From assembly GCF_019968765.1 (NCBI RefSeq), contig NZ_CP074149.1, forward strand, positions 992,001 to 1,056,000: 64,000 bases of DNA. The letters run 5' to 3'. This document shows positions 33,458 to 44,131 of this stretch, in pieces (the first letter of the stretch is position 1; each line of letters starts with the position of its first letter). Origin of the DNA: Enterobacter sp. JBIWA008 (lineage in GTDB: Bacteria; Pseudomonadota; Gammaproteobacteria; Enterobacterales; Enterobacteriaceae). A model generated the notes under the pieces. That model made no database searches. It was given only the letters and a program-made list of their open reading frames with translations, and was not told where the DNA came from. Position numbers and translations under genes: made by a program.

Positions 33458-36232
33458 ATGCAAACATGGAAAAAGAAACTGGTTGTATCTCAACTTGCAT
33501 TAGCCTGCACCCTGGCTATCGCTTCTCAGGCCAATGCGAAGGATATTTCCGGTACGACATATAATACCTTTGGATACGATAATACAGCATCCTCTCCCTG
33601 GTATTATGGTTATGCCGACTGGGGTTACTCAGATGCCATCCACGATGGTGATATTTATCCCGTGATTAATAAAGCCACTGTGAATGGTGTTATTTCTACG
33701 TATTATCTCGATGATGGCATCAATGGTCGGGCGAATGCGTTGAGCATTTCCAACAGTACCATTAATGGCATGATCACTTCTGAATGTATGACCACCTCGT
33801 GTGCTGATGGTATAGATACCGACGGCACGACCCATTCTCAGTACGATCGTTTTAGCCTGACCGTAGATAACTCAACGATCAACGATACCTATGAACATTA
33901 CGCTTATGATGTCGTAAATGGTCAGAGTACAGAGACGCATTATCTGGACACCTATGCTTTGGGTAACGCGATTACCCTGGATGTTGAATCGGATATCGTT
34001 ATCCAGAATAATTCTCACGTCGCGGGGATTACCCTGACGCAGGGGTATCAGGAGCTGGATAATACCCCATACGACGGCGTTGAAGGCGTAGCCAACAGCA
34101 GTAAAGTCTTTACCGATACGCTACTTGTGAAAGATTCGGTACTGACTTCCGGTGCGTACAGTGATTTAGGTACCAGCGGATTCTACGGTCAAAGCGCGAA
34201 GCCGAGCGATTATGGTGAAACCAACGTGACAGCGGCAGATGATGCGGCGCTGATTGTGGCAGCCAGCGCGTCTGATAACGCGATGCAGACCACTGCCACG
34301 TTCGATCACTCCACCGTTACTGGTGACATTCTGTTCTCCAGCACCTTCGACAATAACTTCTACCCGAACGGCGATCCAGCAACCGATACCACCGACGATG
34401 GCATCTATAACCCCACCACCAACGGCTGGGATGGCACCGATAAGCTGGATGTTACTCTCACCAACGGCAGCAAATGGGTCGGCGCAGCGCAGTCCAGCGT
34501 TGAGGCTATTGGCACGGCGCAGATGTATGGCCAGGGCTACAGCAACGTAGACTGGAGCACTCTGTCTCCTAACAGCATTTGGCCGGATTCCACCTTTGAC
34601 AGCAATGGGCATGTTGCGGGCGAAGCGGTGTATCAGAGTGGTCTGTTTAACATCGTGCTGGATAACGGCTCCGAGTGGGATACCCGTAAGGTGTCTAACA
34701 TCGACACGCTGACCGTAAACAACCATTCTCAGGTCAATGTTGAAAACTCTGGCCTGCTGGCGGATACCATCACCCTGACCAATGCTTCATCAATGAATAT
34801 TGGGGACAGCGGTGGCGTGGCAACCGACCACCTGTATCTGGACAGCTATAGCCGTGCGGCACTGACGGAAGAAACGGCCGAACTGTATGCCAACACCATC
34901 ACCGTGGATAACGGTGCAGAGCTGGCGCTGGGGCTGGGCCAGGTTGATACGCACAATATGGTACTGACCGATGGCGGTGTGCTGAACGTTGCCAGCCGTG
35001 ATTACGTGCTGAACAGCGATCTGAACAACGCCCGCTATATCACTAACGATAAGCACAGCGCTGATTATGACTACGGCGTAGTGGGTATTAACTCTGACGG
35101 CCATCTGGCGGTGAACGGTGACGTCGCCGGTAACTACCAGGTCCGTATCGATGACGCGACTGGGGCAGGTTCCGTTGCTGATTACAAAAATAAAGAGATT
35201 ATCCGCATCTATGACAATAACGCGGATACCACAGCCAGCTTTACTGCTGCAAACAGAGCCGATTTAGGGGCCTATACATACCAGGCGCAGCAGCAGGGTG
35301 ACGCCGTTGTCCTCCAGCAGAAAGCGCTGACCGACTACGCGAATATGGCGCTGAGCATTCCTTCTGCCAATACCAATATCTGGAATCTGCAGCAGGATAC
35401 CGTAGGCACGCGTCTGACCAACAGCCGCCACGGCCTGGCGGATAAAGGCGGGGCGTGGGTGAGCTACTTCGGCGGCAACTTCGACGGTGACAATGGCGTT
35501 ATCAGCTACGATCAGGACGTGAGCGGTATTATGGTGGGTCTGGATACCCAGATCGACGGTAATAACGCGAAGTGGATCGTCGGTGGTGCGGCAGGTTTCG
35601 CGAAGGGTGATATCAGCGATCGTACCGGTCAGGTCGATCAGGATAGCCAGACAGCGATGATCTACGCGTCAGCGAAGTTCATGAACGATCTGTTCCTTGA
35701 CAGTTCCCTGAGCTACACCCGCTTCAACAGCGATCTCTCCGCTAACATGAGCAACGGTCAGTATGTTGACGGCAATACTACCAGTGACGCTGTTGGTTTT
35801 GGGCTGAAGCTGGGCTATGACTGGAAACCAAACCTCTCTGGCTACGTCACGCCATATGCAGCCGTATCTGGACTGTTCCAGTCTGGTGATGATTATCGTC
35901 TGAGCAATGACATGCGCATGGATGGGCAATCTTACGATAGCCTGCGTTATGAACTCGGTGTTGATGCGGGTTACACCTTCAGCTACGGCGGCGATCAGGC
36001 TCTGACCCCTTACTTCAAACTGGCCTACGTCTATGACGACGCCGATAACAATGCCGATATTAACGGCGACAGCATTGATAACGGCGTGAAAGGTTCAGCT
36101 GTTCGTGTTGGGCTGGGCACCCAGTTCAGCTTCACGAAGAACTTCAGCGCTTACACTGATGCCACTTATCTGGGCGGCGGTGACGTTGACCAGAACTGGG
36201 GCGCAAATCTGGGTGTGAAATATAGCTGGTAA
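33458..36232 (+). CDS. Large autotransporter adhesin (type Va)
   Basis: The product has 924 residues from the ATG at 33458 with GAGGAGG nine bases upstream; the annotated open frame starts 10 codons earlier without such a site. A signal peptide (MQTWKKKLVVSQLALACTLAIASQANA) leads into a long beta-helical passenger (about 30-640) rich in Asn, Asp and Ser repeats, with SNSTINGMIT, NSTINDTY and NGSKWVGAAQSS. The C-terminal 270 residues are an autotransporter barrel (RLTNSRHGLADKGGAWVSYFG, KLGYDWKPNLSGYVTPY) ending in VKYSW, with the terminal Trp or Phe-type signal for BAM. Position beside hemB equals the yaiT pseudogene of K-12, here intact. Confidence 0.85.
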   Translation: MQTWKKKLVVSQLALACTLAIASQANAKDISGTTYNTFGYDNTASSPWYYGYADWGYSDAIHDGDIYPVINKATVNGVISTYYLDDGINGRANALSISNSTINGMITSECMTTSCADGIDTDGTTHSQYDRFSLTVDNSTINDTYEHYAYDVVNGQSTETHYLDTYALGNAITLDVESDIVIQNNSHVAGITLTQGYQELDNTPYDGVEGVANSSKVFTDTLLVKDSVLTSGAYSDLGTSGFYGQSAKPSDYGETNVTAADDAALIVAASASDNAMQTTATFDHSTVTGDILFSSTFDNNFYPNGDPATDTTDDGIYNPTTNGWDGTDKLDVTLTNGSKWVGAAQSSVEAIGTAQMYGQGYSNVDWSTLSPNSIWPDSTFDSNGHVAGEAVYQSGLFNIVLDNGSEWDTRKVSNIDTLTVNNHSQVNVENSGLLADTITLTNASSMNIGDSGGVATDHLYLDSYSRAALTEETAELYANTITVDNGAELALGLGQVDTHNMVLTDGGVLNVASRDYVLNSDLNNARYITNDKHSADYDYGVVGINSDGHLAVNGDVAGNYQVRIDDATGAGSVADYKNKEIIRIYDNNADTTASFTAANRADLGAYTYQAQQQGDAVVLQQKALTDYANMALSIPSANTNIWNLQQDTVGTRLTNSRHGLADKGGAWVSYFGGNFDGDNGVISYDQDVSGIMVGLDTQIDGNNAKWIVGGAAGFAKGDISDRTGQVDQDSQTAMIYASAKFMNDLFLDSSLSYTRFNSDLSANMSNGQYVDGNTTSDAVGFGLKLGYDWKPNLSGYVTPYAAVSGLFQSGDDYRLSNDMRMDGQSYDSLRYELGVDAGYTFSYGGDQALTPYFKLAYVYDDADNNADINGDSIDNGVKGSAVRVGLGTQFSFTKNFSAYTDATYLGGGDVDQNWGANLGVKYSW

Positions 36233-36237
36233 TATAT

Positions 36238-36268
36238 AAAAGCGAGGGAGGGGTTACCTCCCCGCTTT
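36238..36268 (+). terminator. Terminator-like hairpin after the autotransporter
   Basis: AAAGCG...GGGAGG and CCTCCC...CGCTTT pair across a small loop. The following T run is short (TTTCT), so termination may be partial. Confidence 0.6.
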
Positions 36269-36325
36269 CTACAAAAGTAATAAAAATAATATTGAACCGA
36301 CAAATACGGATGCCTTGAGGTCTGC

Positions 36326-36949
36326 ATGAACGTTAATGCGAAACCGCTTTCTGAATTACGCCGGCTCGAACAGTGTTTAATATCGGCCAGTACCCCTTTT
36401 ACATGTACGCCCCAACAATTAATTACGTCAGACGAATGGAATGAGCCTCGTACGATCGTATTACAAACCGGTGTTATTGAGGTCTATCGTTCCTCTGATG
36501 AGCTGCTGGTTGGGATTGCGACTGCTCCTTTTATTTTCGGTCTGTCTACGGTGATGATTCGTCACTCTCAGGAATACAGGGTGGTTGCTAAAACGGCCTG
36601 TACCGGTTTTTATTTGCCTACGGAAACTACCCGTCAACTCATCCAACAGAATTCCCTCTGGAAAGAGGCCTTCTGCTGGTTATCATGGATAAACTACATT
36701 CTTGAAAAACGCGATATGCAGCTGGTTGGCAATAACTCCTATCACCAGATCCGCGCGATGCTGTTAAATATGGCCGAGTGGGATGAAACGCTGCGTTCAA
36801 AAATCGGTGTGATGAATCATATTCAGCAAAGCACACGCATTTCACGTTCTGTTGTTGCCGAAGTTCTGGCCGCCCTGCGACAGGGAAACTATATCAATAT
36901 GAGCCGGGGCAAGCTGGTCAGCATCAACCGCTTGCCCACGGAATATTAA
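36326..36949 (+). CDS. iprA: Winged-helix regulator IprA (YaiV)
   Basis: The product has 207 residues. It resembles the CRP/FNR-type fold without a cofactor pocket I can see: an N-terminal cupin-like part (TIVLQTGVIEVYRSSDELLVG) and a C-terminal winged helix (IGVMNHIQQSTRISRSVVAEVLAALRQGNYINMSRGKLV). It is the E. coli yaiV gene, whose product affects hydrogen peroxide resistance. The neighbours, with ampH just after in convergent orientation (stops 3 bases apart), match E. coli. Confidence 0.8.
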   Translation: MNVNAKPLSELRRLEQCLISASTPFTCTPQQLITSDEWNEPRTIVLQTGVIEVYRSSDELLVGIATAPFIFGLSTVMIRHSQEYRVVAKTACTGFYLPTETTRQLIQQNSLWKEAFCWLSWINYILEKRDMQLVGNNSYHQIRAMLLNMAEWDETLRSKIGVMNHIQQSTRISRSVVAEVLAALRQGNYINMSRGKLVSINRLPTEY

Positions 36950-36951
36950 TA

Positions 36952-38112
36952 TCAGTTAGACGCGGTGAGCACCTGGGCTTTATTGGCGCTCAGTTCCGCC
37001 ACTAAGTTATTAATTCCGTCACTCATATTGACGAAACGCGTATGCGGGGAGCGGGTGACCACTACAAACGCGCCGACGTTTGACTGCGGGATCATGGCCA
37101 TATAGGTGATGAATCCACCGCCGCCACCGGTTTTTTGAATAATACCCGGACGGCCATTTTTGGGGGCCATATAGACCCAGCCCATACCGAGCGCATCGGC
37201 TTTACCCGGCACGTCCATCCCGATGACGCGGTGCAGCTGAGTACGCTGATAAATCAGGGTTTGCATACGATCGGCCTGGCTGCTGCGGGCGTAGAAATCC
37301 GAGGAAAGGAACTGCTGCATCCAGCGCATCATGTCGCCGGGCGTGGAGTAAACCCCGCCGCTGCCCACGGCCGCCAGCGTGTTGTTACAGGGGCTGGCGC
37401 CTTTCTCGGCCACCATCAGGCGACGGCACTGATCCGGGGACGGGGTAAAGGTGGTGTCTTTCATACCCAGCGGGCGGGTTATCTGCTCTTCAAACAGCTG
37501 CGTGTAAGGTTTGCCAGCCGCCGTTGAAAGGGCATCCGCCAGCAGGTCAAAGGCGAGGTTTGAATATGAGGCCTGCGAACCCGGTGCCGCCTTCAGCGTG
37601 GCGGTACTCAGGTAGCTCCAGCGCTGCTCGCGCGTTGGCCAGACAAATACGTCACGGTGCGCCGCTCCGCCTGGCTGCTCACGCGGCAGGGCGCTGGTGT
37701 GGGTGGCAAGGTTCACAAGCCGGATCGGCGTACCCTGATATGTTGGAACCCGGGAGCCTGGAGGCGCATATTTGCTGAGCGGGTCGTCGAGTTTCACCAC
37801 GCCCTGGTCGAGCAGTTTCACCAGCATTTCGCTGGTCATCAGCTTGGTTAAGGACGCGATGCGGATAACGGAATCCAGCTGCGGGTGAACGTTATTACCC
37901 GGGCGCGTTTCGCCAAAGCTGCGGAACACACGCTGGTTGCCATCGATGACGACCATCGCCATCCCGGTCGCGCCGCTGCCGTAATAAATAAGGTTCGCGT
38001 AGCGATCGGCAATATCAGAAGCTAAAACGGGGGCCGTCAGCGGTTGGGCTGCCTGGGCGGTAGAAAAGCTCACCGCACACAGCGCGGCAAAAGAGAGCAG
38101 ACAACGTTTCAA
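36952..38112 (-). CDS. ampH: AmpH, beta-lactam-binding peptidoglycan hydrolase
   Basis: The product has 386 residues with TTG as the start at 38112, which gives MKRCLLSFAALCAVSFSTAQA as signal peptide; E. coli AmpH has 385. The longer open frame begins far upstream with no ribosome site. It is a class C beta-lactamase-like DD-carboxy/endopeptidase of the periplasm: SLTK (SxxK), YSN (YxN) in ASYSNLAF and KTG in IQKTGGGGGF are all present. It helps recycle peptidoglycan and lacks strong beta-lactamase activity. Confidence 0.9.
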   Translation of the reverse strand: MKRCLLSFAALCAVSFSTAQAAQPLTAPVLASDIADRYANLIYYGSGATGMAMVVIDGNQRVFRSFGETRPGNNVHPQLDSVIRIASLTKLMTSEMLVKLLDQGVVKLDDPLSKYAPPGSRVPTYQGTPIRLVNLATHTSALPREQPGGAAHRDVFVWPTREQRWSYLSTATLKAAPGSQASYSNLAFDLLADALSTAAGKPYTQLFEEQITRPLGMKDTTFTPSPDQCRRLMVAEKGASPCNNTLAAVGSGGVYSTPGDMMRWMQQFLSSDFYARSSQADRMQTLIYQRTQLHRVIGMDVPGKADALGMGWVYMAPKNGRPGIIQKTGGGGGFITYMAMIPQSNVGAFVVVTRSPHTRFVNMSDGINNLVAELSANKAQVLTASN

Positions 38113-38315
38113 CGAAGAGCATCCATGAAGTGAATGAGGAAAGTAATGGGTATTTATACTACTAAACGGTACCGCGCAATGTCCCGAATTGCATAACGAT
38201 AGTGAAAAAACGTAACCATGGGTAAATATGAACAATTTACTTGCGAGCCATCTCCCATTTTGTGACATCGGGCTTATGATAGGTACCTGTGTCACTCAAT
38301 CTTACGGAGAACGGT

Positions 38316-38849
38316 ATGTCTGAGAAGCGTGTGGTTATGGTTGTCGATATGCAGAACGGGGTGTTTGAAACCCCCCGTCATCAGCGCGAAAAGTGTGTCT
38401 CTCTGATCAACCAGCTTACGCAGGCAGCCGACAAGGTGATTTTTATTCAGCATACCGAGCCCGGGGGCCTGGAAGAGGGAAGTGAGGGGTTTGCGCTACT
38501 GTCTGAACTCCATCAGCCAGCCGACGCGCTTTACGTCACCAAAACCGCCTGTGATGCCTTCTATAACACCGCGCTTGAGGCGCTGCTGCGGGAGCAGGGC
38601 ATTCGCGAGTTTGTCATCTGCGGCTGCGCCACCGATTACTGCGTCGATGCGACAATCAAGAACGGCGTTAGCCGGGGTTATCACATCATCGTGGCGGAAG
38701 ATGCTCATACTACCGCCAATCGCCCGGCGGCAGATGCGCAGATCCTGATTAACCACCACAACGACGTCTGGCGTAACTTCATCGCGCCGGCGAATCCTCT
38801 CGCAGTGAAACGCACCGAAACAATTCTCGAAAACTGGAAAGCGAACTAA
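38316..38849 (+). CDS. Cysteine hydrolase of the isochorismatase family
   Basis: The product has 177 residues from the ATG at 38316 (GGAGAA upstream). It is an isochorismatase-like hydrolase: VVDMQNGVFE near the N-terminus (catalytic Asp), the KTACDAF lysine and the cysteine in ICGCATDYCVDATIKNG. Substrates of the family include nicotinamide, isochorismate and ureas, and no substrate can be assigned here. It lies alone between ampH and sbmA, with a strong terminator. Confidence 0.75.
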   Translation: MSEKRVVMVVDMQNGVFETPRHQREKCVSLINQLTQAADKVIFIQHTEPGGLEEGSEGFALLSELHQPADALYVTKTACDAFYNTALEALLREQGIREFVICGCATDYCVDATIKNGVSRGYHIIVAEDAHTTANRPAADAQILINHHNDVWRNFIAPANPLAVKRTETILENWKAN

Positions 38850-38876
38850 TAATCAACCCTCGGGTCTGACCTTTTT

Positions 38877-38909
38877 GCCCGGGCCTGGAGGCTGGCCCGG
38901 GCAGGTTTT
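38877..38909 (+). terminator. Rho-independent terminator of the cysteine hydrolase gene
   Basis: GCCCGGGCC (38877-38885) and GGCCCGGGC (38894-38902) form a 9-bp perfect stem followed by AGG and five T (38905 on). It ends the gene before sbmA at 38965. Confidence 0.9.
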
Positions 38910-38964
38910 TCCTGTGGTAACGTGTTGTGCACAGCAACAGCCATAACAACAAGAAGGAAGCATT

Positions 38965-40185
38965 ATGTTTAAGTCTTTTTTCCCAAAGCCGGGGCCTTTT
39001 TTCCTGTCGGCATTTATTTGGGCACTGATCGCTGTCATTTTCTGGCAGGCGGGCGGCGGCGCATGGCTGACGCGCATCACGGGGGCGACAGGCGAGGTGC
39101 CGATTAGCGCGGCGCGCTTCTGGTCGCTCAGCTATCTGCTGTTTTACGCCTACTACATGGTGTGCGTTGGGCTGTTTGCGCTGTTCTGGTTTATGTATTC
39201 TCCGCACCGCTGGCAGTACTGGTCGATCCTCGGCACATCGCTGATTATTTTTGTCACCTGGTTCCTCGTGGAAGTGGGCGTGGCGGTGAACGCCTGGTAT
39301 GCGCCGTTCTACGATCTGATCCAGACCGCGCTGAGTTCGCCGCATAAGGTGACCATCAACCAGTTCTACCATGAAGTCGGGATTTTCCTCGGTATCGCCC
39401 TTATTGCGGTGATCATCGGCGTGATGAACAACTTCTTCGTCAGCCACTACGTTTTCCGCTGGCGTACCGCGATGAACGAACATTATATGGCGCACTGGCA
39501 GCACCTGCGCCATATCGAAGGTGCCGCGCAGCGTGTGCAGGAAGACACCATGCGTTTTGCCTCCACCCTTGAAGACATGGGCGTAAGCTTTATCAACGCC
39601 ATCATGACGCTGATTGCCTTCCTGCCCGTGCTGGTAACGCTCTCGGCGCATGTGCCGGACCTGCCGATTGTCGGCCATCTCCCGTATGGTCTGGTGATTG
39701 CCGCGATCGTCTGGTCGCTGATGGGTACGGGCCTGCTGGCGGTGGTGGGGATCAAACTGCCGGGTCTGGAGTTTAAAAATCAACGCGTGGAAGCCGCTTA
39801 CCGTAAAGAGCTGGTTTATGGTGAAGATGATGCCGACCGCGCCTCGCCACCGACCGTCCGCGAGCTGTTTGGCGCCGTACGTCGTAACTACTTCCGACTC
39901 TACTTCCACTATATGTATTTCAACATTGCCCGTATTTTGTATCTGCAGGTGGACAATGTTTTCGGTTTGTTCCTGCTGTTCCCGTCGATTGTTGCGGGTA
40001 CGATTACGCTCGGTCTGATGACGCAGATCACCAACGTTTTCGGTCAGGTTCGTGGGTCGTTCCAGTACCTGATCAGCTCCTGGACCACGCTGGTGGAGCT
40101 GATGTCCATCTACAAACGTCTGCGCAGTTTTGAACGTGAGCTGGACGATCGTGACCTGCAGGAAGTTACCAACACATTTAGCTAA
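38965..40185 (+). CDS. sbmA: Peptide antibiotic transporter SbmA
   Basis: The product has 406 residues, the E. coli length. It is an inner-membrane, proton-driven importer related to ABC transporter membrane domains that takes up microcins B17 and J25, bleomycin and proline-rich peptides. It has eight or so membrane segments with [20 protein letters not shown] at the start and the [15 protein letters not shown] tail. GAAGGAAG precedes the ATG, and yaiW follows after 14 bases. Confidence 0.95.
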   Translation: MFKSFFPKPGPFFLSAFIWALIAVIFWQAGGGAWLTRITGATGEVPISAARFWSLSYLLFYAYYMVCVGLFALFWFMYSPHRWQYWSILGTSLIIFVTWFLVEVGVAVNAWYAPFYDLIQTALSSPHKVTINQFYHEVGIFLGIALIAVIIGVMNNFFVSHYVFRWRTAMNEHYMAHWQHLRHIEGAAQRVQEDTMRFASTLEDMGVSFINAIMTLIAFLPVLVTLSAHVPDLPIVGHLPYGLVIAAIVWSLMGTGLLAVVGIKLPGLEFKNQRVEAAYRKELVYGEDDADRASPPTVRELFGAVRRNYFRLYFHYMYFNIARILYLQVDNVFGLFLLFPSIVAGTITLGLMTQITNVFGQVRGSFQYLISSWTTLVELMSIYKRLRSFERELDDRDLQEVTNTFS

Positions 40186-40199
40186 TACAGGGAGTTGCT

Positions 40200-41297
40200 A
40201 TGCCTTTTGCCGTACCGCGCGCGTTACCGTTGTCCTTGCTGGCCGCTCTTGTGCTGGCAGGCTGTGCCGAACAAGGGGCCGCTCCGCTCAAAAAGGGGGA
40301 GAAGCCCGTCGATGTGGCGAGCGTTGTGCGGCAGAAAATGCCCGCCAGCGTGAAGGATCGCAATGCGTGGGCAGATGCGCTGGCAAAAACCTTTGAAAGC
40401 CAAAAGATCGCGCCGACCGAGGAGAATATCTGCTCGGTGCTGGCGGTGGCACAGCAGGAGTCGATGTACCAGTCAGACCCGGTGGTGCCGGGTCTGAACA
40501 AAATTGCCTGGAAAGAGATCGACCGCCGCGCGGAATCTATGCATATCCCGGTATTCCTCGTGCATACCGCGCTTAAAATCACCTCGCCGAACGGCAAAAG
40601 CTACAGCGAGCGGCTGGATGCGGTGAAAACCGAAAAACAGCTTAGCGCCATCTTTGATGATTTCATCAGTATGGTCCCGATGGGGCAGAAGCTGTTTGGC
40701 TCACTGAATCCGGTCCACACCGGTGGTCCGATGCAGGTGAGCATTGCGTTCGCGGAGAAGCATACCGACGGCTACCCCTGGAAAATCGACGGTACGGTGC
40801 GTCAGGAGGTCTTCTCCCTGCGCGGTGGGCTGTGGTTCGGCACGTATCATCTGCTGAACTATCCGGCGAACTACAATGAGCCGCTGTACCGCTTTGCCGA
40901 CTTTAACGCGGGCTGGTATGCCAGCCGTAATGCGGCATTCCAGAGTGCGGTCAGCCGAGCAAGCGGCGTTAAGCTCGCGCTGGACGGCGATCTCATCGCT
41001 TACGGCAGCAGCGAGGCGGGAAGCACCGAGCTGGCCGTACGGAAATTATCGACCACGCTTGGCTTGAGCAACAGCGACATTCGCCGTCAGCTTGAGAAAG
41101 GCGATAGCCTGGCCTTTGAGAAAACGGATCTGTACAAGAAGGTGTTTGCGCTTGCAGAGCAGAAAAGCGGGAAAACGTTACCGAGGGCTATCCTGCCGGG
41201 GATCCAGCTGGAAAGCCCGAAGATCACGCGTAACCTGACCACCGCATGGTTCGCAAAACGCGTGGACGAACGCCGGGCTCGCTGTATGGGGCTTTAA
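40200..41297 (+). CDS. yaiW: Outer membrane lipoprotein YaiW
   Basis: The product has 365 residues with a lipoprotein signal ending in LVLAGC, so it is lipidated and likely in the outer membrane. It is co-transcribed with sbmA, and in E. coli it influences SbmA-linked peptide uptake. Its C-terminal end overlaps that of yaiY, encoded on the other strand, by four bases. Confidence 0.9.
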   Translation: MPFAVPRALPLSLLAALVLAGCAEQGAAPLKKGEKPVDVASVVRQKMPASVKDRNAWADALAKTFESQKIAPTEENICSVLAVAQQESMYQSDPVVPGLNKIAWKEIDRRAESMHIPVFLVHTALKITSPNGKSYSERLDAVKTEKQLSAIFDDFISMVPMGQKLFGSLNPVHTGGPMQVSIAFAEKHTDGYPWKIDGTVRQEVFSLRGGLWFGTYHLLNYPANYNEPLYRFADFNAGWYASRNAAFQSAVSRASGVKLALDGDLIAYGSSEAGSTELAVRKLSTTLGLSNSDIRRQLEKGDSLAFEKTDLYKKVFALAEQKSGKTLPRAILPGIQLESPKITRNLTTAWFAKRVDERRARCMGL

Positions 41298-41593
41298 CGG
41301 CGGCGGCGAAAACGCAACACTAACGCCACAACGCCCAGAATCATACATCCCGCGAGGAAGGGGATCAGGCCGAACAGGGTGCTGACACCAAAGCCAATCT
41401 CAACTCGCGGGCGTCCGTTATCCTGTACCTGCATCAGGTGTTCATAAACGCCAGGCGCATGGACCAGCATATTGAGCAGCTGCGAGCCGGCCCAGAAGCA
41501 GAACAGGACAAACAGGGCATACGCGATATTACCCGCCGTGGAGGTTTTTGGTTTGCCGCCAAAAATCGGTTTCGACAATGTAAAGTCAGCCAT
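41294..41593 (-). CDS. yaiY: Inner membrane protein YaiY
   Basis: The product has 99 residues from the ATG at 41593 ([13 protein letters not shown]), matching E. coli YaiY in size and place. It has two membrane segments ([18 protein letters not shown] and [20 protein letters not shown]) and a basic C-terminus. Function is unknown. It converges with yaiW and overlaps its stop. Confidence 0.85.
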   Translation of the reverse strand: MADFTLSKPIFGGKPKTSTAGNIAYALFVLFCFWAGSQLLNMLVHAPGVYEHLMQVQDNGRPRVEIGFGVSTLFGLIPFLAGCMILGVVALVLRFRRRR

Positions 41594-41842
41594 GTTGACC
41601 TCCCGTGGTATCACTCTGTATTAATACGCGTCTTACGGGGTGAGTTTGACAGGTCATCGCATTTGTCAATATCAGAATCGTGGTAATTTACGCGCCGGAA
41701 TCCTCCTGGATTGTCGATTTCTGCAGCACATCACAATTCCATCACTTAAGTGAAATTGCGTCGCGTTTCAGAATTTCCGTATCTGCCACAGACCTGGCCG
41801 AAAAACTGTGAGAGGATGTCTTTTTTTCCTGCCGGAGTTGTT

Positions 41843-42079
41843 ATGAAGCTCACGTCCAAACTACGCCGTGACTGGCACTACTACGCCTTTGCTATCGGGC
41901 TGATCTTTATTCTTAACGGTGTCGTGGGCCTGCTGGGGTTTGAAGCAAAAGGGTGGCAAACGTATGCCGTCGGGCTGGTGACCTGGGTGATAAGTTTCTG
42001 GCTGGCGGGGCTGATTATCCGCCGCCGTCCCGAAGAGACGACAGCGGATGAGGCAGAGTCGGCGAAGCGCGCCGATTAA
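41843..42079 (+). CDS. yaiZ: Inner membrane protein YaiZ
   Basis: The product has 78 residues from the ATG at 41843 with GGAG upstream; the open extension has no ribosome site. It has two membrane segments ([22 protein letters not shown] and [19 protein letters not shown]). It overlaps ddlA on the opposite strand by four bases. Function unknown. Confidence 0.85.
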   Translation: MKLTSKLRRDWHYYAFAIGLIFILNGVVGLLGFEAKGWQTYAVGLVTWVISFWLAGLIIRRRPEETTADEAESAKRAD

Positions 42080-43176
42080 CCGTTTACGGAACTTTTAAGC
42101 GCGCTGTCGGCGGCGTGACGCTCCAGCGCCAGTTCGATCAGGCGGGTGATTAATTCCGGGTAGCTCAGGCCGCTCGCCTGCCACAGCTTCGGATACATGC
42201 TGATGTTAGTGAACCCCGGCAGCGTGTTGATTTCATTGATCACCACTTCGTTTTCCGGCGTCAGGAACACATCCACGCGCGCCATGCCGCAGCAGCCGAG
42301 CGTCTGATAAGCGCGAATGGCGATCGCCCGGATCTTATCGTTAATCGCCGGATCGATATCCGCAGGAACGACAACCTGCGCGCCTTTATCATCAATGTAT
42401 TTGGTGTCGTACGAGTAGAAGTCGCTGTTTAAGACCACTTCGCCGCAGGTGCTCGCCTGTGGAAAATCGTTGCCCAGCACGGCGCACTCAATTTCACGAC
42501 CTTTGATACCCTGCTCAACCACCACTTTATGGTCGAACTCAAACGCCAGGCGAACGGCCTGCGTGAACTCAGCTTCGCTGGTGACTTTGCTGACGCCCAC
42601 GGAGGAGCCCTGGTTTGCTGGCTTCACAAACAGCGGCAGACCCAGCTCTCCGCTGATTTGCGCGAAGGTGTGTTTGTCGCGGTTGGCGCGGGTGAGCGTA
42701 ACGAACGGGGCAATATTCAGTCCGGCATCGCGCAGCAGGCGTTTGGTGACGTCTTTGTCCATGCATGCGGCAGAGCCGAGTACGTCCGAGCCGACGAACG
42801 GCAGGTTGGCCATGCGCAGCATGCCCTGCAGGGAACCATCTTCACCGAGGGTGCCGTGAACAATCGGGAAGACGACGTCGATCTGGGCGAGAGCCTGAGC
42901 ATTGCCGGCGTCGATGAGCTGTCCCTTCACGACGCCGGGTACGGTGGCGACGCTAATTTCCGAAGGATTAAGGGCGATTTGTGCCGGATCGTGAGCATTC
43001 AGCAGATACTGGCTGGCATCGTTAACGTGCCACTGGCCCTGTTTATCAATGCCCAGCAGCACCACGTCGAAACGGCTTTTATCGATCGCGTCAACGATAT
43101 TTTTGGCCGATTGCAATGACACTTCGTGCTCCGCTGATTTTCCCCCAAAGACAATACCTACGCGCTGCTTAGCCAT
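42076..43176 (-). CDS. ddlA: D-alanine--D-alanine ligase A
   Basis: The product has 366 residues from the ATG at 43176 (GAGAGTGAG upstream), close to the 364 of E. coli DdlA. It joins two D-alanines with ATP in peptidoglycan synthesis. It has the ATP-grasp fold: [48 protein letters not shown] and [17 protein letters not shown]. Convergent with yaiZ. Confidence 0.95.
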   Translation of the reverse strand: MAKQRVGIVFGGKSAEHEVSLQSAKNIVDAIDKSRFDVVLLGIDKQGQWHVNDASQYLLNAHDPAQIALNPSEISVATVPGVVKGQLIDAGNAQALAQIDVVFPIVHGTLGEDGSLQGMLRMANLPFVGSDVLGSAACMDKDVTKRLLRDAGLNIAPFVTLTRANRDKHTFAQISGELGLPLFVKPANQGSSVGVSKVTSEAEFTQAVRLAFEFDHKVVVEQGIKGREIECAVLGNDFPQASTCGEVVLNSDFYSYDTKYIDDKGAQVVVPADIDPAINDKIRAIAIRAYQTLGCCGMARVDVFLTPENEVVINEINTLPGFTNISMYPKLWQASGLSYPELITRLIELALERHAADSALKSSVNG

Positions 43177-43279
43177 CTCACTCTCTTCCAGTCTGACGAA
43201 AAGCCAATAACATACCACGATGCCCGGCGGGTTTCGCGGCCTTCTGCCATAATGTTTTGGGGAATGTTGAGGGGGGAGA

Positions 43280-43963
43280 GTGAAAGGAAAAACGCTGCTG
43301 ACCGTTTTCATCATTGTGGCCGTTGCAACGGTGGGTTACCGCTGGTTGCCGCCTTACTACAACCCTTTCATGCCGCTGACGCTTGACGACCCGCCGGGCC
43401 TAATCATCCAGTATAAGCTCCGGCGCTTAACCCCCGAGGCGTGCGCGAGCCTGCTTTCGCAGGCTAACCAAAGAGATCTCATCCGCACCCAGCCGGTGGC
43501 GGACAGCGGCGGCGCGTGTCCGCTTAACAACGTCGTGCGCGTGCGTGACTTTGGCCCGGTCGGCCTGAACAGCAGTTTCCTTGCCAGCTGTCCCCTGGCC
43601 CTCAGCTCAGCGCTGTTTATCAGCCAGCAGGCCCGGCCGCTGACAAAACGCTATACGGGCAGCGACCTGGCTCGCATCGATCATCTCGGCAGCTTTGCCT
43701 GCCGCAATATTTATCACCGCCCTGACGCGCGACGCAGTGAACATGCCACGGCGGAGGCGCTGGATATCGCAGCTTTTCGTCTGGCGAACGGGGAACGCGT
43801 CGCGGTACTGAACGGCTGGAAGGCGGCAACAACGCAGCCATGGCTGAAGGCAATGCTGGCGGCAAGCTGCGGCTACTACGGAAACGGCCTGGGGCCGGAG
43901 TATAACGCGGCGCATGCCAACCATTTTCATCTGGGAATGCGCGGTTTCGGCCTCTGCCGATGA
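43280..43963 (+). CDS. Extensin-like C-terminal domain protein
   Basis: The product has 227 residues with a GTG start after a G-rich AGGGGGG tract. One N-terminal membrane segment ([18 protein letters not shown]) anchors it, and the rest is the extensin-like domain (PF06904): [30 protein letters not shown], then [19 protein letters not shown] with a peptidase-like His-Asp pattern and NHFHLGM near the C-terminus. That pattern resembles metallo carboxypeptidases of the D-Ala-D-Ala type and suggests a cell-wall role. It lies between ddlA and an exporter gene, absent from K-12 at this place. Confidence 0.65.
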   Translation: MKGKTLLTVFIIVAVATVGYRWLPPYYNPFMPLTLDDPPGLIIQYKLRRLTPEACASLLSQANQRDLIRTQPVADSGGACPLNNVVRVRDFGPVGLNSSFLASCPLALSSALFISQQARPLTKRYTGSDLARIDHLGSFACRNIYHRPDARRSEHATAEALDIAAFRLANGERVAVLNGWKAATTQPWLKAMLAASCGYYGNGLGPEYNAAHANHFHLGMRGFGLCR

Positions 43964-44131
43964 AGCACAATATTCCGCCAGAAAATGGATAAATTGTGAC
44001 TTATTTCACAAATATGATGACTGGGAAGATAAAACACCAAAGTCAGTCAGGGCGCATCTCTGGTGCGACGTCAAAACACGTAACTTGCTAATCTGTAGGC
44101 GAATTCGCCTAAAAATGAAGACTATTTCGTT

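Noticed and set aside
38779..39909. 376-residue frame antisense to sbmA
   Set aside because: It is the complement of the conserved sbmA gene, with a composition typical of antisense shadows.
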